Assembly (NCBI GenBank): GCA_030539295.1
Contig: JAUNSJ010000003.1
Location: 1-64,000, forward strand
Origin: Planctomycetia bacterium
Lineage (GTDB): Bacteria; Planctomycetota; Planctomycetia; Pirellulales; Thermoguttaceae
DNA length: 64,000 nt
Direction of reading: 5' to 3'
The notes beneath the pieces are model-generated. The model had not been told where the DNA came from, did no database searches, and saw only the letters and a program-made list of their open reading frames with translations. The stretch's first letter is position 1. Every line of letters starts with the position of its first letter. Position numbers and translations under genes: made by a program. Below are positions 26,966-36,483 of the stretch, piece after piece.

Positions 26966-28525
26966 ATGAGAAGAGAATCCCGCATACCGGACCTGTTTCG
27001 GGCACTGTTGCACGAGAGTGGAGTCGCAATGTTGATCCTGCTGGCGACTGTTTTACTGGCCGTATCAGGGTCGTTTGGAACCTCACGTGTTTTGGGGCAG
27101 TCGGGAGGCGCGGCGCGCGTGTCTGCGGGTGCGGCGGCCAAGCCAGGTGCATCGGGGCACGCTCCGGTACCAGCGACCTTGCCGTCGACGCGACTATCGC
27201 AGTCGGGTGCCGGCAAGCCGGTCCCGGCGCGAACGACGTGTTTGCTTCAGTCCTCACGCAGCTCGGGCACAACGGATATGATTGAGATTCTCGTTGAGCT
27301 TACCGGAACGATTGGCGAATCGGGTGCGGACGGCGCGGAGTCCGGGAAACTGGAAACGGTTGCCGGCTTTCGATATGAGGAAAAGACGTTGAGCTATGGT
27401 TACGGTGCCAAGCCGGAACTGTCGGCATTGCGTGCGTACGAACAGGCAGGTGCCAAGAGGTCTTTTGGCGGTGAGATTAAAAGGACACTTCTGGACGCCT
27501 CACGCCGCTATCAGGTAGCGCGATTTAACGGGGAACGCATTTCGCTGTTTTCTCCCTCCGGACCCATGAAGAGCGAGCAACTGCTCCTGCTGGAAGAGCT
27601 GCCGTTTAATTCACTTCTTTTGGATCAACTCCTGCCGAATCGTACGGTTAAGGTGGGTGAACAGTGGCCTGTGCCGGACGCCGTTGCCGTGGCGCTGTGT
27701 GGTCTGGAGGTCTTGGAGCACAATACGGTGCGCTGTGTCCTTTCGGCAATAACAGACGACATGGCGGAAGTTGAGCTGTTTCTCGACGGCGGTCGCGACG
27801 AGAAGGGCGAGCCGCTTCCAAGTACTCTCGTCGGCGCTTCTCTCGGGTCCAGCGTGGCTATGGAACTTGAAGGACGCTTTCAGTTTGACTTGAAGACCCG
27901 ACGCATGACCTGGCTCGGCGCTAAAATTACGGATACGCGAAGTGCCTCGCTGGTCGAACCCGCTTTGACCGCTACGGCGAGCGTTCGCATTAAAATCGCC
28001 CCGGTTGCAACTCCATCACTCTTGACCCAGGACGTACTCGATGAGGTTAAGACCGACTGGACGCCGGAACTCGACCAACTCGTCTATACAGGCCAGAATG
28101 GTCCCTGGCGATTTCGGCACGGTCGGCAGTGGCGCATGGTCGAGGACAATGAAAAGTCCGCCGCTCTTTGCCTTATTATTGCCGGGGAAGGAATCGCGCA
28201 ATGCAATATTCTTCTGAATCAAAAAGTGGAAGAAGGGGCGATGCCGACCCGGGAAGTCTATAAGGACGAGTTAAAGAAGGGACTGGGCGACCAGTTTGGA
28301 ACCTTTGTCCGCGATACGGAGTTCAAGGACGAAAACGACAACGTGATCTATTCCGTTATAGTCGATGGCCAGCATGAGGGAGTTCCGTTCCGATGGATTT
28401 ATTATCTCTTTACCGCCCCGGACGGTCGCCAGGCAACGGTCATGTTCGAAGTCAAGGCCGATCTTCTGGACCGATTCAACGAGCAGGGGGAAGAGATTTC
28501 GGGCAGTTTTGAATTTGTGCGTTAG
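26966..28525 (+). CDS. Secreted or anchored protein of unknown function
   Basis: 519 residues from the ATG at 26966 (GGCAGGAG is 7 bases upstream). A signal anchor lies at about 18-36 (VAMLILLATVLLAVSGSFG), then a low-complexity Ala/Gly/Pro/Ser-rich linker to about 80. The rest is a beta-rich globular part without a recognised family; it includes QLVYTGQNGPWRFRHG and a C-terminal FRWIYYLF motif. It is downstream of the thioredoxin-like gene and likely co-transcribed. It ends 31 bases before the convergent gene at 28557. Confidence 0.7.
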   Translation: MRRESRIPDLFRALLHESGVAMLILLATVLLAVSGSFGTSRVLGQSGGAARVSAGAAAKPGASGHAPVPATLPSTRLSQSGAGKPVPARTTCLLQSSRSSGTTDMIEILVELTGTIGESGADGAESGKLETVAGFRYEEKTLSYGYGAKPELSALRAYEQAGAKRSFGGEIKRTLLDASRRYQVARFNGERISLFSPSGPMKSEQLLLLEELPFNSLLLDQLLPNRTVKVGEQWPVPDAVAVALCGLEVLEHNTVRCVLSAITDDMAEVELFLDGGRDEKGEPLPSTLVGASLGSSVAMELEGRFQFDLKTRRMTWLGAKITDTRSASLVEPALTATASVRIKIAPVATPSLLTQDVLDEVKTDWTPELDQLVYTGQNGPWRFRHGRQWRMVEDNEKSAALCLIIAGEGIAQCNILLNQKVEEGAMPTREVYKDELKKGLGDQFGTFVRDTEFKDENDNVIYSVIVDGQHEGVPFRWIYYLFTAPDGRQATVMFEVKADLLDRFNEQGEEISGSFEFVR

Positions 28526-28556
28526 AGAGCGGAGAACAGGTCGGCCCGGAGAGCGG

Positions 28557-29318
28557 TTATTCGTCGCGACCGGTTTTACGGGCATGCGAGGAACTCTCCT
28601 GGGTAGCGCCGGTCTCCATGCCTTTCGGAAAGAGGAACTGTTCGGTCACCAGCGGGAGCAGAATGGAGGAATCCTGCGACTGCTCCAGCGTAACCTTTGA
28701 CCCTATCCGACGAACGGCACTCTTGGCTATCGTTTGGTAGACTTCGTGACCCAGGAACCGCAACGTGGGAAAGACCACAATAACGGCAATGAGAATTCCG
28801 GCTATGGTGGAAATCATGAGATCGGAAAGGTGCCCCTTCTCCTGCTCCGCCAAGGGTTTATTCATTTCTTCCGGGAGCGAGATCTGGGCACTCTGCCCGA
28901 GGAACAAGCGATAGCATTGCAAGAGAAAGAGCATGGTTCCGCGGCCGAGCAGAACGACAGGCAGAGTGAACAGACTGGCCCAGCCGGAACTCGTTGGCTG
29001 CGTGGGGACCGGGGCCGGACCGGGCGCCGTCTTGCGTTGTGGGATGGGAAGAGTCGTCGGATTAAGGTCTTCGAAATAGTACTCTTCCAAATCCGCAATC
29101 GTGGGGCGATGCCCGAGCAGTCGCGCTAAAATACGCTCTTGCGGTGGTAGCTGCCGCAGTTCGTCTTCCGGCAGTGCCGACCCTTCTGTAGCGGTCCGCT
29201 CCTCCCCGAAAACGGACAGAACCGCCTTCTTGGGGACAAGACCGCTCGGACGGCTTTGCCCGAAAGAAAGCCGCTTCGGTATGAAGGAGAATCGATTGCT
29301 GCGCGCCGGAATACCCAC
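28557..29318 (-). CDS. Two-helix membrane protein of unknown function
   Basis: 253 residues. A basic, disordered N-terminal 40 residues lead to a Pro-rich linker near 95-108. Two hydrophobic segments (about 112-135 and 168-192) follow, then a charged tail. No family recognised. The start is a GTG preceded by AAGG at a normal distance (TAAGGTAGAAAC); an ATG further in is possible. It lies 259 bases downstream of aroB on the same strand, so it could be transcribed with it, but there is room for an own promoter. Confidence 0.6.
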   Translation of the reverse strand: MGIPARSNRFSFIPKRLSFGQSRPSGLVPKKAVLSVFGEERTATEGSALPEDELRQLPPQERILARLLGHRPTIADLEEYYFEDLNPTTLPIPQRKTAPGPAPVPTQPTSSGWASLFTLPVVLLGRGTMLFLLQCYRLFLGQSAQISLPEEMNKPLAEQEKGHLSDLMISTIAGILIAVIVVFPTLRFLGHEVYQTIAKSAVRRIGSKVTLEQSQDSSILLPLVTEQFLFPKGMETGATQESSSHARKTGRDE

Positions 29319-29577
29319 GTTTCTACCTTATCGCGTGTGAATGTATGCTGTTCATCTTGTTGTAACTTTATGCTCTGGTCCTGGTTGCTTCGCTTAGCCC
29401 ACCGCTGTCAGTCTGCAACGCTCGTCATAGTATACCATAATTCTCCCGTTTGGGGGAAGGCCAATAGGTCAAGAAAGCCAAGTTTTTTTGTTCTCAATGA
29501 AAGATACTCTGAATAGGAAGTTTGGGTAGTTTGTGAAGGCTGTGCACTACCAGCAAAGTCCTAACAAAATGACTTTT

Positions 29578-30774
29578 TCATTCGGCTTCCAGTAGCTCTT
29601 GCACAATCGCTAAGTCGACGTCCCGAAACTGGATACAGTGGCCCAAGGCGGTCGGCAGGACGAAGCAGCGCTGATTGCGCTCGGTCTTCTTGTCTTTTTC
29701 CATCTCCTTAATAATAACGCTGGCCGGAATATTTCGCAACGCGGGAATATCTTTAACAGAGGAGGGAATGCCAAGGTTATGAAAGAGTTCAACTTGACGC
29801 GCAATGAGGTTGTCATTAATGGCGTCGAATTCGTGAACGCCCCGTTTACGCAAGTGGTTGGCCAGTCGCACGGAGTAGATGGACCCGAGCGCAACGGCCA
29901 GGCCATGAAGAATTGTCCCGTATCCTGCGGCCGTTTCCATGGCGTGGGCAAAGGTATGCCCGTAGTTCAGCAGAGTGCGAAACCCACGCGTCTCCTGCTC
30001 GTCCGCATGCACAATATCGGCTTTTATCTGACAGCATCGGACAATAATCTGGCGCAAAACGGATAAATTGCGGCACTGGAGTCCTGCCGTGTTCTCTTCC
30101 AGGAAGGAGTAGAAGGAGTCGTCCAGAGAAAGACCATATTTAAGCACTTCACCCAAGCCAGCCTTATACTGGTCGTCATCCAGTGTGAGCAGGGTCTGTG
30201 GGTCAACCAGCACGCCTACCGGTTGATGAAAAACGCCCACCATATTCTTACCACCGGGAATATTTATCGCCGTTTTACCGCCCACCGAGCTGTCGACTTG
30301 GGCCAGGAGCGTGGTCGGCACTTGCAGGAAGCGGATACCTCGCTCGTAAGTACCAGCAATAAAACCGGTTAGGTCGCCAACAACGCCGCCGCCGAGCGCA
30401 ACTAAAAGCGACTTGCGATCCAGACGCAGTGCCAGCACCCAGTCCCAGAGTTCCGACGCACACGCCAGACTCTTACTCTGTTCTCCCGACGGCACAACGT
30501 GCAGATTGTATTTCACCTTCGCGTCGTACAGACCATTGCAAAGCGCTTCCCCATACATGATTTCCACCACGCTGTCGGTTACAATGGCAACTTTGGAGAC
30601 ATCGTCCAACGTGCGAATGTAGTGGCCCACCTCGCCGACCAGTCCGTTCCCGATCTCTATGCGATAGCTGCGGTTACCTAGGGGGACATCGACGTGCAGC
30701 CGCTCTTTCTCGTCGGATTTCACCCGACGGGAATAGTCCCATTTCGTCAATTTTAGAATTGTCTTGCGTAACAT
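29578..30774 (-). CDS. aroB: 3-dehydroquinate synthase
   Basis: 398 residues, the second shikimate-pathway enzyme, converting DAHP to 3-dehydroquinate with NAD and a divalent metal. Recognised by GGGVVGDLTGFIAGTYERG, the DSSVGGKTAIN loop, and the metal ligands in ADEQETRGFRTLLNYGHTFAH. The normal family is about 360 residues; here a basic N-terminal extension of about 22 residues precedes the usual start. GGAG before the ATG at 30774 supports the long form, but a GTG near residue 18 is possible. Cytoplasmic. The chorismate synthase gene lies far away at 55455, so the pathway is not clustered here. Confidence 0.95.
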   Translation of the reverse strand: MLRKTILKLTKWDYSRRVKSDEKERLHVDVPLGNRSYRIEIGNGLVGEVGHYIRTLDDVSKVAIVTDSVVEIMYGEALCNGLYDAKVKYNLHVVPSGEQSKSLACASELWDWVLALRLDRKSLLVALGGGVVGDLTGFIAGTYERGIRFLQVPTTLLAQVDSSVGGKTAINIPGGKNMVGVFHQPVGVLVDPQTLLTLDDDQYKAGLGEVLKYGLSLDDSFYSFLEENTAGLQCRNLSVLRQIIVRCCQIKADIVHADEQETRGFRTLLNYGHTFAHAMETAAGYGTILHGLAVALGSIYSVRLANHLRKRGVHEFDAINDNLIARQVELFHNLGIPSSVKDIPALRNIPASVIIKEMEKDKKTERNQRCFVLPTALGHCIQFRDVDLAIVQELLEAE

Positions 30775-30915
30775 AACGAACTCCGGCCCGTTTTTTTTGC
30801 CTGGCGGTGGTTATCACTCTATCGTGATTATAACAAAGATTATGGTTTCGCCCAGAGATCCCGGGAAAATTTGGCAAAAAACGTGCCTGTTCCCATGTTT
30901 ACGACCTGACAATAA

Positions 30916-31042
30916 CGAAAACAAAACCCCAGCCCAGCCAAGTTACAATCGATTTGCCATGCCACCACAACTGCCATTCCGCGGCGGGGTGGCAGTTCTC
31001 CGAACGTTATTGTCTGGTTCCCGACCTGCAAGCAGTCGGGAA
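30916..31042. repeat. Diverged composite repeat with REP-like palindrome
   Basis: CGAAAACAAAACCCC, then CGATTTGCCAT and GCCATTCCGCGGCGG align with the 115-base units at 46681-46910. The full palindrome (TTCCCGACCTGCAAGCAGTCGGGAA type) is at 31016-31042. Confidence 0.7.
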
Positions 31043-31059
31043 CGCGAGCAGGCCCTCCC

Positions 31060-31088
31060 TTGTTTCTTTCGCAGGATGCGCCTATAAT
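31060..31088 (+). promoter_or_regulatory. Promoter of the CHAT/TPR gene
   Basis: TTGTTT (31060-31065) and TATAAT (31083-31088), 17 bases apart. The -35 box begins about 18 bases after a repeat copy, so repeat insertion may have moved upstream control sites. The leader is about 110 bases. Confidence 0.55.
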
Positions 31089-31206
31089 ATATAGAATAGA
31101 CCATTCCACCTGCTTCCGACACCATATACCCCTTGGACTGGCCTTTGTGGCCGCCTAACGGGAATGCCACGTGACCCATTTTGTACCCGATTGAGGAGCT
31201 TGCCAG

Positions 31207-34200
31207 ATGAGCCGGATTTATATAACCGATATTCAATCTTCCTGTCTGCTTTCGTCAACGTTTGTGACCGATACTCCTGTGTCCGAGGACTACCGGGAGT
31301 CCCAGGCCGCAAAGTCTCGTGCCGCGAAGAGGCGTATCGCGCGGCCTGGCCCGCTTGCTGTCCTCATTCTTCTTGCTCTTGTGTTGTCCTTCCTGACCTT
31401 CGTCTGTCCCGCCTTCGCGCAGTCCGGACCTGTGCCCGCCGAACGCTATTATCGAGGCGAACGGCTTCTGGAGCGAGGTGAGCTTAATCTTGCCCGAACT
31501 TTCTACCGCGAAATGTTGAGGAACAGTATAAAGATTGGCAATTCGCAGTGGTTAGACTCCATTTGCTACTATACGAAGCTGGGCGAATGCTACTATTATC
31601 GGGGCGAACTTGGCGATGCCCTGGACTGCTATAATACCGCGTTGGATATTACGCTCGCCTATCCGAACTGGCTAAATCGGGTAAAGTATTTAACGCCAAG
31701 TATGAGTCGTCAGGGGAAGCCGCCGGTGCCGTGGGGGCCTGGCAATCGTGGCGAGGTGCCCTTGGGCCTGCTTGCGGAAAAAGCGGGCATCATTTTGGGC
31801 GACGACGTAACGGAAGAGCGCTTGCGTCAGGGCGGCGCGATGAGTAACCTCCGTCAAATTGAGATTAATCCGCTTGAAATCCTACGTTGTATAGCGCAGT
31901 CGTTGCGAAGGCGTAACGAAATTCTCGGTCCTCTGGCCCCGTTTGACCCGCGAAGTGACCAACTGGTCCAGCTCTTCTCCAAGCGGTCGGTGGGGCCTAA
32001 CCATTGGTCGATTGTCTGGTTGGATACCCTGTTTGGGCTGTCGCTGCAAGGGGTGGGCAAGATCGCGGAATCGCAAGACGTTCTGAAAGACAGTCTGCTG
32101 GCCTCGGGTCAGTACGACCATATGCTGACCCCCACGGTTTTATTGGAAATGGGTCGACTTCTATTGGCCGCGGAGAAGGCGGAAGAGGCGTCGGAGTATT
32201 TTTTCGAGGCGTCTCTTTCGGCGTTTCACTTTAAAGACTCCCTCATTGTGGAGGAATCGCTACGCTATTACGCGGCCGCGCGCAAAGTCTTTGCCTTGGG
32301 TAAGGACGACCCGGTCCTCGAGACAGCGTTTCAGTGGGCCAAGGGTCAGAAGAACCTTACTGTGCTTCAGCTTTCTCTTAGTGAGGAAATAGCGGAAAAT
32401 CTCGTTATTAACCGGAATTTTCAAGCGGCAGGCCACGGACTGCAACTCGTTACGAATCTTATGGGCAATCGTGGACTGGATACCGGCCGCTTTGCCGACC
32501 GTGCGCGATATTTAAGTGCCTTACTGAACTACTCCGCGGGCAAGGTTGCCGATGGTGACAGTGACCTGGCGGCGGTCGTTGCGGGAACGCAGGAGCATTC
32601 GCCATGGCTCTATCAGCTCAAGCGACTGGAAGATGGCTTGAAGTCGGGCGGACTTGGCAGTGCCGACCAGCTCAATCCGCGTACGGCGTCCGAACTTTAC
32701 GCGTGGCTGCTCCGTGAGCCTACGCATACCGACTGGTCCGCCTTTCCGATGGACGCAATGACCGCATCCATTTCCATTCCCCTGGAAGTTTTTGAACGAT
32801 GGTTCTCTGTCCTGGCTACGCGTGACCTTAAGGAAGAATCCTTTCTCGTTGCCGAACGCATACGGCGTGAACATTTTTACACTGCGCAGCCCATGGGTGC
32901 CCGCTTGTTCTCGCTACGCTATCTGCTCGAAGCGCGAGAAGATTTACTCGAGAGTGATGCCCGAATGAATCGACAGAATATTCTGGCGGCCTTTCCGGAA
33001 TACGATGCGCAGTCGAAGAAAACGCAAGAGCTCCTCCTGGCTCTGAATTCCTTACCAGTCGTACCGGACCAGGACGAGCAGCAGCGTCAGCAGAAGAACA
33101 TCTTATCGCAGCTTCAGGAAGTATCCGCGGTTCAGGAATCGCAATTACATTATATTGCCGCCAGTCGGCTTCGTATTCCGATTGTCTTTCCGCCGCAGCG
33201 CACGGTACAGGAGATACAAAAGCAACTGGGCGACGAAACGACCCTGCTCTCTTTTATTGTCGTGGACCAGATGGTCTATGGCTTTTTAATTGCTCCGAAC
33301 GTTCTGGATTCCTGGACCGTTGGCCCTCTCACCCCGTTGTCCGCGAAAATATCCGAATTCCTTCGCGTTATAGGTAATATAGAAGGGAATCGAGCCATTA
33401 CGGTTAAGGATATGGAGGAGAAGGACTGGAAGACGCCTGGCAAGCAGCTCATGCAGATTCTGTTGGGTGACCCCAATGGAGGCGGGGCTCGTTTCTCCGT
33501 CGCCTTTAAGCATCTGGTCGTCGTCCCCGACCTCGTCCTGTGGTATCTCCCCTTTGAAGCTCTTTGCGTCCCGAACGGAGGCGAGACCACGCCGCTAATT
33601 TCCATGCCCGACGTTACTGTTCGCTACGCGCCGACCGCCTCTCTGGCCGTCTCTACACGCCGACCGGCCGCTCTCCTGGCCGATACGACGATCGTTTCCG
33701 GCGAGATCATGGCCAAGAGTGACCCGGAAGTTCAGGAGGAAGCCGTGGCACGACTTCAAGCGATCTGTGGAAAGTCCACGCTCTTCGAGGAAGGCTCGCT
33801 CAACGTTGCCAGTCAGGTCTTCCTGCCGCGACTGCAACAATACATAGCACTTAAAGAGATCAGCCCGGTCCGAGATCCCGTTAACTGGAACGCTCTGGCA
33901 ACGGTCAAGAGCAGTCCGGACACGGTTATGTCCTGGACTCTGCTGCCTTGGGGCGGACCGCAGTTGGTCGTACTCCCCGGCTTTCGCTCCTCCGCCGAGA
34001 ATAGTCTGAAATCAGGCGGGACAGGCGATGAATTCTTTTTTCCTCTCCTGGCGATGAAGTCGACCGGAGTGCAAACGATTCTGATTTCACGATGGCGGAC
34101 CGGCGGCCGTGCAGCTTTCGACCTGGTCGAGAATTTTATGAGCAAGCTGAAAGAGGACTCGGCAGAAATGGCGTGGAAGAATTCTGTCGCGGCCTGTGGC

Positions 34201-34710
34201 GAAACCCTCCTTAATGTCAAGGAGGAGCCACGCATTCGCAAGCCGGGCCAAAAAGATACCATACCCAACCAGACGCACCCGTTCTTCTGGTCCGCCTTTA
34301 TGCTGGTTGACCCGGGCCAACCGCCCCGTGAGCCTCATGCGGAGCCGGGCGAGACGTCCGAAAACGCCAGTACGGACACGCCTGCCAACGACGCGGCCGA
34401 TGCGAACAAAACGCAACAGGCGACGAACCAAGAGACAGACGACGGTCCTCCAACGGACGAAACAACCGGCGCCGACTCTTCTCAAGCCGCCGGCGTGCAA
34501 CCGGTAATCCGTGTCGACGACCCGGACCAGGAAGAGAAGTCCGGCGATAATAATAAAGACAATAATACGGGCCAAGACGCCGACGCCAAGCCGCAAGGAA
34601 CTTCCGACGCCAAGCCGAAACCTGTAACTACTGGCCCAGCCCCGGTCTCCGACGAAGACCTGGAAGAAGCAGACGAAGAGGCAGACGACTTCTTTCGCCC
34701 CAAACGGTAA
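31207..34710 (+). CDS. Membrane-anchored TPR protein with degenerate CHAT domain
   Basis: 1167 residues. GAGGAG lies 8 bases before the ATG. A cytoplasmic N-terminal 48 residues precedes a hydrophobic segment (about 49-70), then TPR-like repeats (YYRGERLLERGELNLARTFY, CYYYRGELGDALDCYNTAL), a long helical middle, and a CHAT caspase-like domain at about 678-1030 (TTLLSFIVVDQMVYGFLIAP, LVLWYLPFEAL, HPFFWSAFMLVD). Where active CHAT proteins have ATHG and SACETG, this one reads IALKEISP and LPGFRSS, so both catalytic His and Cys seem lost. The last 135 residues are an acidic Asp/Pro/Thr tail. Followed after 18 bases by the DUF4091 gene. Confidence 0.8.
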   Translation: MSRIYITDIQSSCLLSSTFVTDTPVSEDYRESQAAKSRAAKRRIARPGPLAVLILLALVLSFLTFVCPAFAQSGPVPAERYYRGERLLERGELNLARTFYREMLRNSIKIGNSQWLDSICYYTKLGECYYYRGELGDALDCYNTALDITLAYPNWLNRVKYLTPSMSRQGKPPVPWGPGNRGEVPLGLLAEKAGIILGDDVTEERLRQGGAMSNLRQIEINPLEILRCIAQSLRRRNEILGPLAPFDPRSDQLVQLFSKRSVGPNHWSIVWLDTLFGLSLQGVGKIAESQDVLKDSLLASGQYDHMLTPTVLLEMGRLLLAAEKAEEASEYFFEASLSAFHFKDSLIVEESLRYYAAARKVFALGKDDPVLETAFQWAKGQKNLTVLQLSLSEEIAENLVINRNFQAAGHGLQLVTNLMGNRGLDTGRFADRARYLSALLNYSAGKVADGDSDLAAVVAGTQEHSPWLYQLKRLEDGLKSGGLGSADQLNPRTASELYAWLLREPTHTDWSAFPMDAMTASISIPLEVFERWFSVLATRDLKEESFLVAERIRREHFYTAQPMGARLFSLRYLLEAREDLLESDARMNRQNILAAFPEYDAQSKKTQELLLALNSLPVVPDQDEQQRQQKNILSQLQEVSAVQESQLHYIAASRLRIPIVFPPQRTVQEIQKQLGDETTLLSFIVVDQMVYGFLIAPNVLDSWTVGPLTPLSAKISEFLRVIGNIEGNRAITVKDMEEKDWKTPGKQLMQILLGDPNGGGARFSVAFKHLVVVPDLVLWYLPFEALCVPNGGETTPLISMPDVTVRYAPTASLAVSTRRPAALLADTTIVSGEIMAKSDPEVQEEAVARLQAICGKSTLFEEGSLNVASQVFLPRLQQYIALKEISPVRDPVNWNALATVKSSPDTVMSWTLLPWGGPQLVVLPGFRSSAENSLKSGGTGDEFFFPLLAMKSTGVQTILISRWRTGGRAAFDLVENFMSKLKEDSAEMAWKNSVAACGETLLNVKEEPRIRKPGQKDTIPNQTHPFFWSAFMLVDPGQPPREPHAEPGETSENASTDTPANDAADANKTQQATNQETDDGPPTDETTGADSSQAAGVQPVIRVDDPDQEEKSGDNNKDNNTGQDADAKPQGTSDAKPKPVTTGPAPVSDEDLEEADEEADDFFRPKR

Positions 34711-34728
34711 TAATCCCAACAGGAACGA

Positions 34729-36417
34729 ATGATGTTTTTATTGCAAAAATGTGGTTTACTGCCGCTCGCGGTCAGTATGGTCCTGGGTTGGACACTCTTG
34801 TCTCCCGATACCGTACCGGGCGCAGATGCGGAAATGGAAGAAAATTCCTGTACCCTTTGGCCGGTGTCATCCATGCGGCGTGTCTTTCCCGATTCGCAAC
34901 CGAACTCTGCAAATTCCGCTTGCGAAAATGATAAAACAGAACCGTTGCAAATCGTCCTTGCCCAGGCTCAAAATGAATACGAGAGTTTCCAGCTTGCGTT
35001 TTCCTCTCCGCGTGGTTCGTCGGAAATTCTATTTGAATTGACCGACCTGGTTCATGACGAACATCCCGAATCGCGGATTTCCAAGGCCAATATCCAGTGG
35101 CAGCAGACAGGTTACGTCCTAACGAAGCGAGTCAAAGAGCTAAACGTAGAAGACGGAGCCCGACCCGATTGGTGTCCTGACCCACTCTTACCGGTGGTCA
35201 AGGGCACGTGTCCCCCCGGTCAAACGGTGTCTTTTTGGTTTACCGTCTACGTCCCGCGGGCAAGCATGCCGGGCACCTATCATGGCACAATTACTGTTTG
35301 TCCTGCCGGAGTGCCGCCGCAAAGAGTAGCCTTGACCGTGACCGTTTGGGATCTTGAACTCCCTGCACAATGCCGTTTGCCAAACGCGTTTGCTCTCATG
35401 GATGGTTTTTTGGAAAAGGTCTATCAAAAGAAGATTACCCCCGTATTTCGCAAGAAGTGGAATGAATTTCTTTTGCAATTTCGCATAATGCCCGAAGGCG
35501 ATATAACCCGCACGGAATTTCCTGACCTTGATACACTTTCCGAACTTCAGGATAAGGGGCTCGGGCTGTTTAACATAACGAATCTGGCCACGTCGCGTGG
35601 CGATGCACCCTGGACCTGTTACTCTCCCGTTGAGTTCTACAGTCAGGAGAATAAAGAACTTTTTTTGCAACAGCTTTCACCTTATGTGGCCGAATTGCGT
35701 AAGCGTGGTCAGGCGGAGCAAGCATATGTTTACGCTTTTGACGAGCGAGGTCCCGAATTTCAGCCGGCTATGACGGAATTTTTTGGCATGATAAAGGAAA
35801 ACTTTCCGGAAGTCGCAACGTTTACGACGGCCCTTCTGGAGCAGGACGCGGAACTTTTCAAAAAATTGAATGTCGATTGGTTCTGTCCCAAGACGAGTCA
35901 TTATAACTACGACCGAGCGGAAGAATGTCGAGCCAAAGGGCATCAGGTCTGGGCCTATATCTGCTGTGACCCGCGTTTTCCTTACGCGAATATCATGTGC
36001 CGCTTTCCTTTAATCGACGCCCGCATCCTTGGCTGGCAGGCCTGGCAGCAGAAATACGACGGTCTGCTCTATTGGGCTCTTAATTTTTGGGGGCACCCGA
36101 GCCAGCAACCCATTGACCCGAACGCCGGTTTAAATCTGAACTGGTCGATAGAAACCTGTCTTGACCATCCGATTTACGGTGACGGCCAGCTCCTTTACGC
36201 CGGAATTAACGAGCAACCGATTGCCAGCATACGTTTGGCCAATCTGCGTGACGGCTTTGAAGATTATGACCTGCTCTGCTTGGTCGCCGAACGAATCGGA
36301 GACCGCGAGTCCGTGCTTCAAAAAATGGCCCCCGTCTTTCAGTCGCCGACCGAGTTCACCCGCGACCCGAACGTTCTAAAAATCAACCGCGATAAAATCG
36401 CCGAACTTATAAAATAA
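34729..36417 (+). CDS. Secreted DUF4091 (GH123-like) protein
   Basis: 562 residues with a signal peptide (LLQKCGLLPLAVSMVLGWTLL). An N-terminal beta-sandwich (about 50-210) precedes a TIM-barrel-like region and the C-terminal DUF4091 (KYDGLLYWALNFWG, ASIRLANLRDGFEDYDLL). DUF4091 proteins are related to glycoside hydrolase family 123. YVYAFDERGPEF may contain catalytic acids (Asp/Glu pair), as in that family, but this is by resemblance only. A sugar-hydrolysing role is likely. CAGGAAC precedes the ATG. It is 18 bases after the CHAT gene and probably in its operon; a shared process is not obvious. Confidence 0.82.
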   Translation: MMFLLQKCGLLPLAVSMVLGWTLLSPDTVPGADAEMEENSCTLWPVSSMRRVFPDSQPNSANSACENDKTEPLQIVLAQAQNEYESFQLAFSSPRGSSEILFELTDLVHDEHPESRISKANIQWQQTGYVLTKRVKELNVEDGARPDWCPDPLLPVVKGTCPPGQTVSFWFTVYVPRASMPGTYHGTITVCPAGVPPQRVALTVTVWDLELPAQCRLPNAFALMDGFLEKVYQKKITPVFRKKWNEFLLQFRIMPEGDITRTEFPDLDTLSELQDKGLGLFNITNLATSRGDAPWTCYSPVEFYSQENKELFLQQLSPYVAELRKRGQAEQAYVYAFDERGPEFQPAMTEFFGMIKENFPEVATFTTALLEQDAELFKKLNVDWFCPKTSHYNYDRAEECRAKGHQVWAYICCDPRFPYANIMCRFPLIDARILGWQAWQQKYDGLLYWALNFWGHPSQQPIDPNAGLNLNWSIETCLDHPIYGDGQLLYAGINEQPIASIRLANLRDGFEDYDLLCLVAERIGDRESVLQKMAPVFQSPTEFTRDPNVLKINRDKIAELIK

Positions 36418-36428
36418 AACGCACGACT

Positions 36429-36471
36429 CCGCTTTTGGTTTGCGCGTCTTGCCACGCGCAATCAAAGGCGG
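36429..36471. terminator. Bidirectional hairpin between convergent genes
   Basis: CCGCTTTTGGTTTGCGCGT and ACGCGCAATCAAAGGCGG form a long stem around a CTTGCC loop with small bulges. It lies 12 bases after the DUF4091 stop and 12 bases before the stop of the convergent cassette. It lacks a long T-run on either side but is placed exactly where a shared terminator is expected. Confidence 0.65.
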
Positions 36472-36483
36472 TTCTCCGGGCGG

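Larger units (their letters stand above)
30775..31206. other. Intergenic region with repeat copy and promoter
   Basis: No gene supported. It holds a diverged copy of the composite repeat (30916-31042) including a full REP-like palindrome, and the promoter of the CHAT gene at 31060-31088. On the minus strand a TATAAT near 30830 may be the -10 box of aroB, but no good -35 is evident. Confidence 0.55.

Noticed and set aside
31207-34710. Active CHAT protease of a CRISPR-linked (craspase-like) system
   Set aside because: The catalytic His and Cys appear absent and there is no CRISPR or Cas gene nearby.
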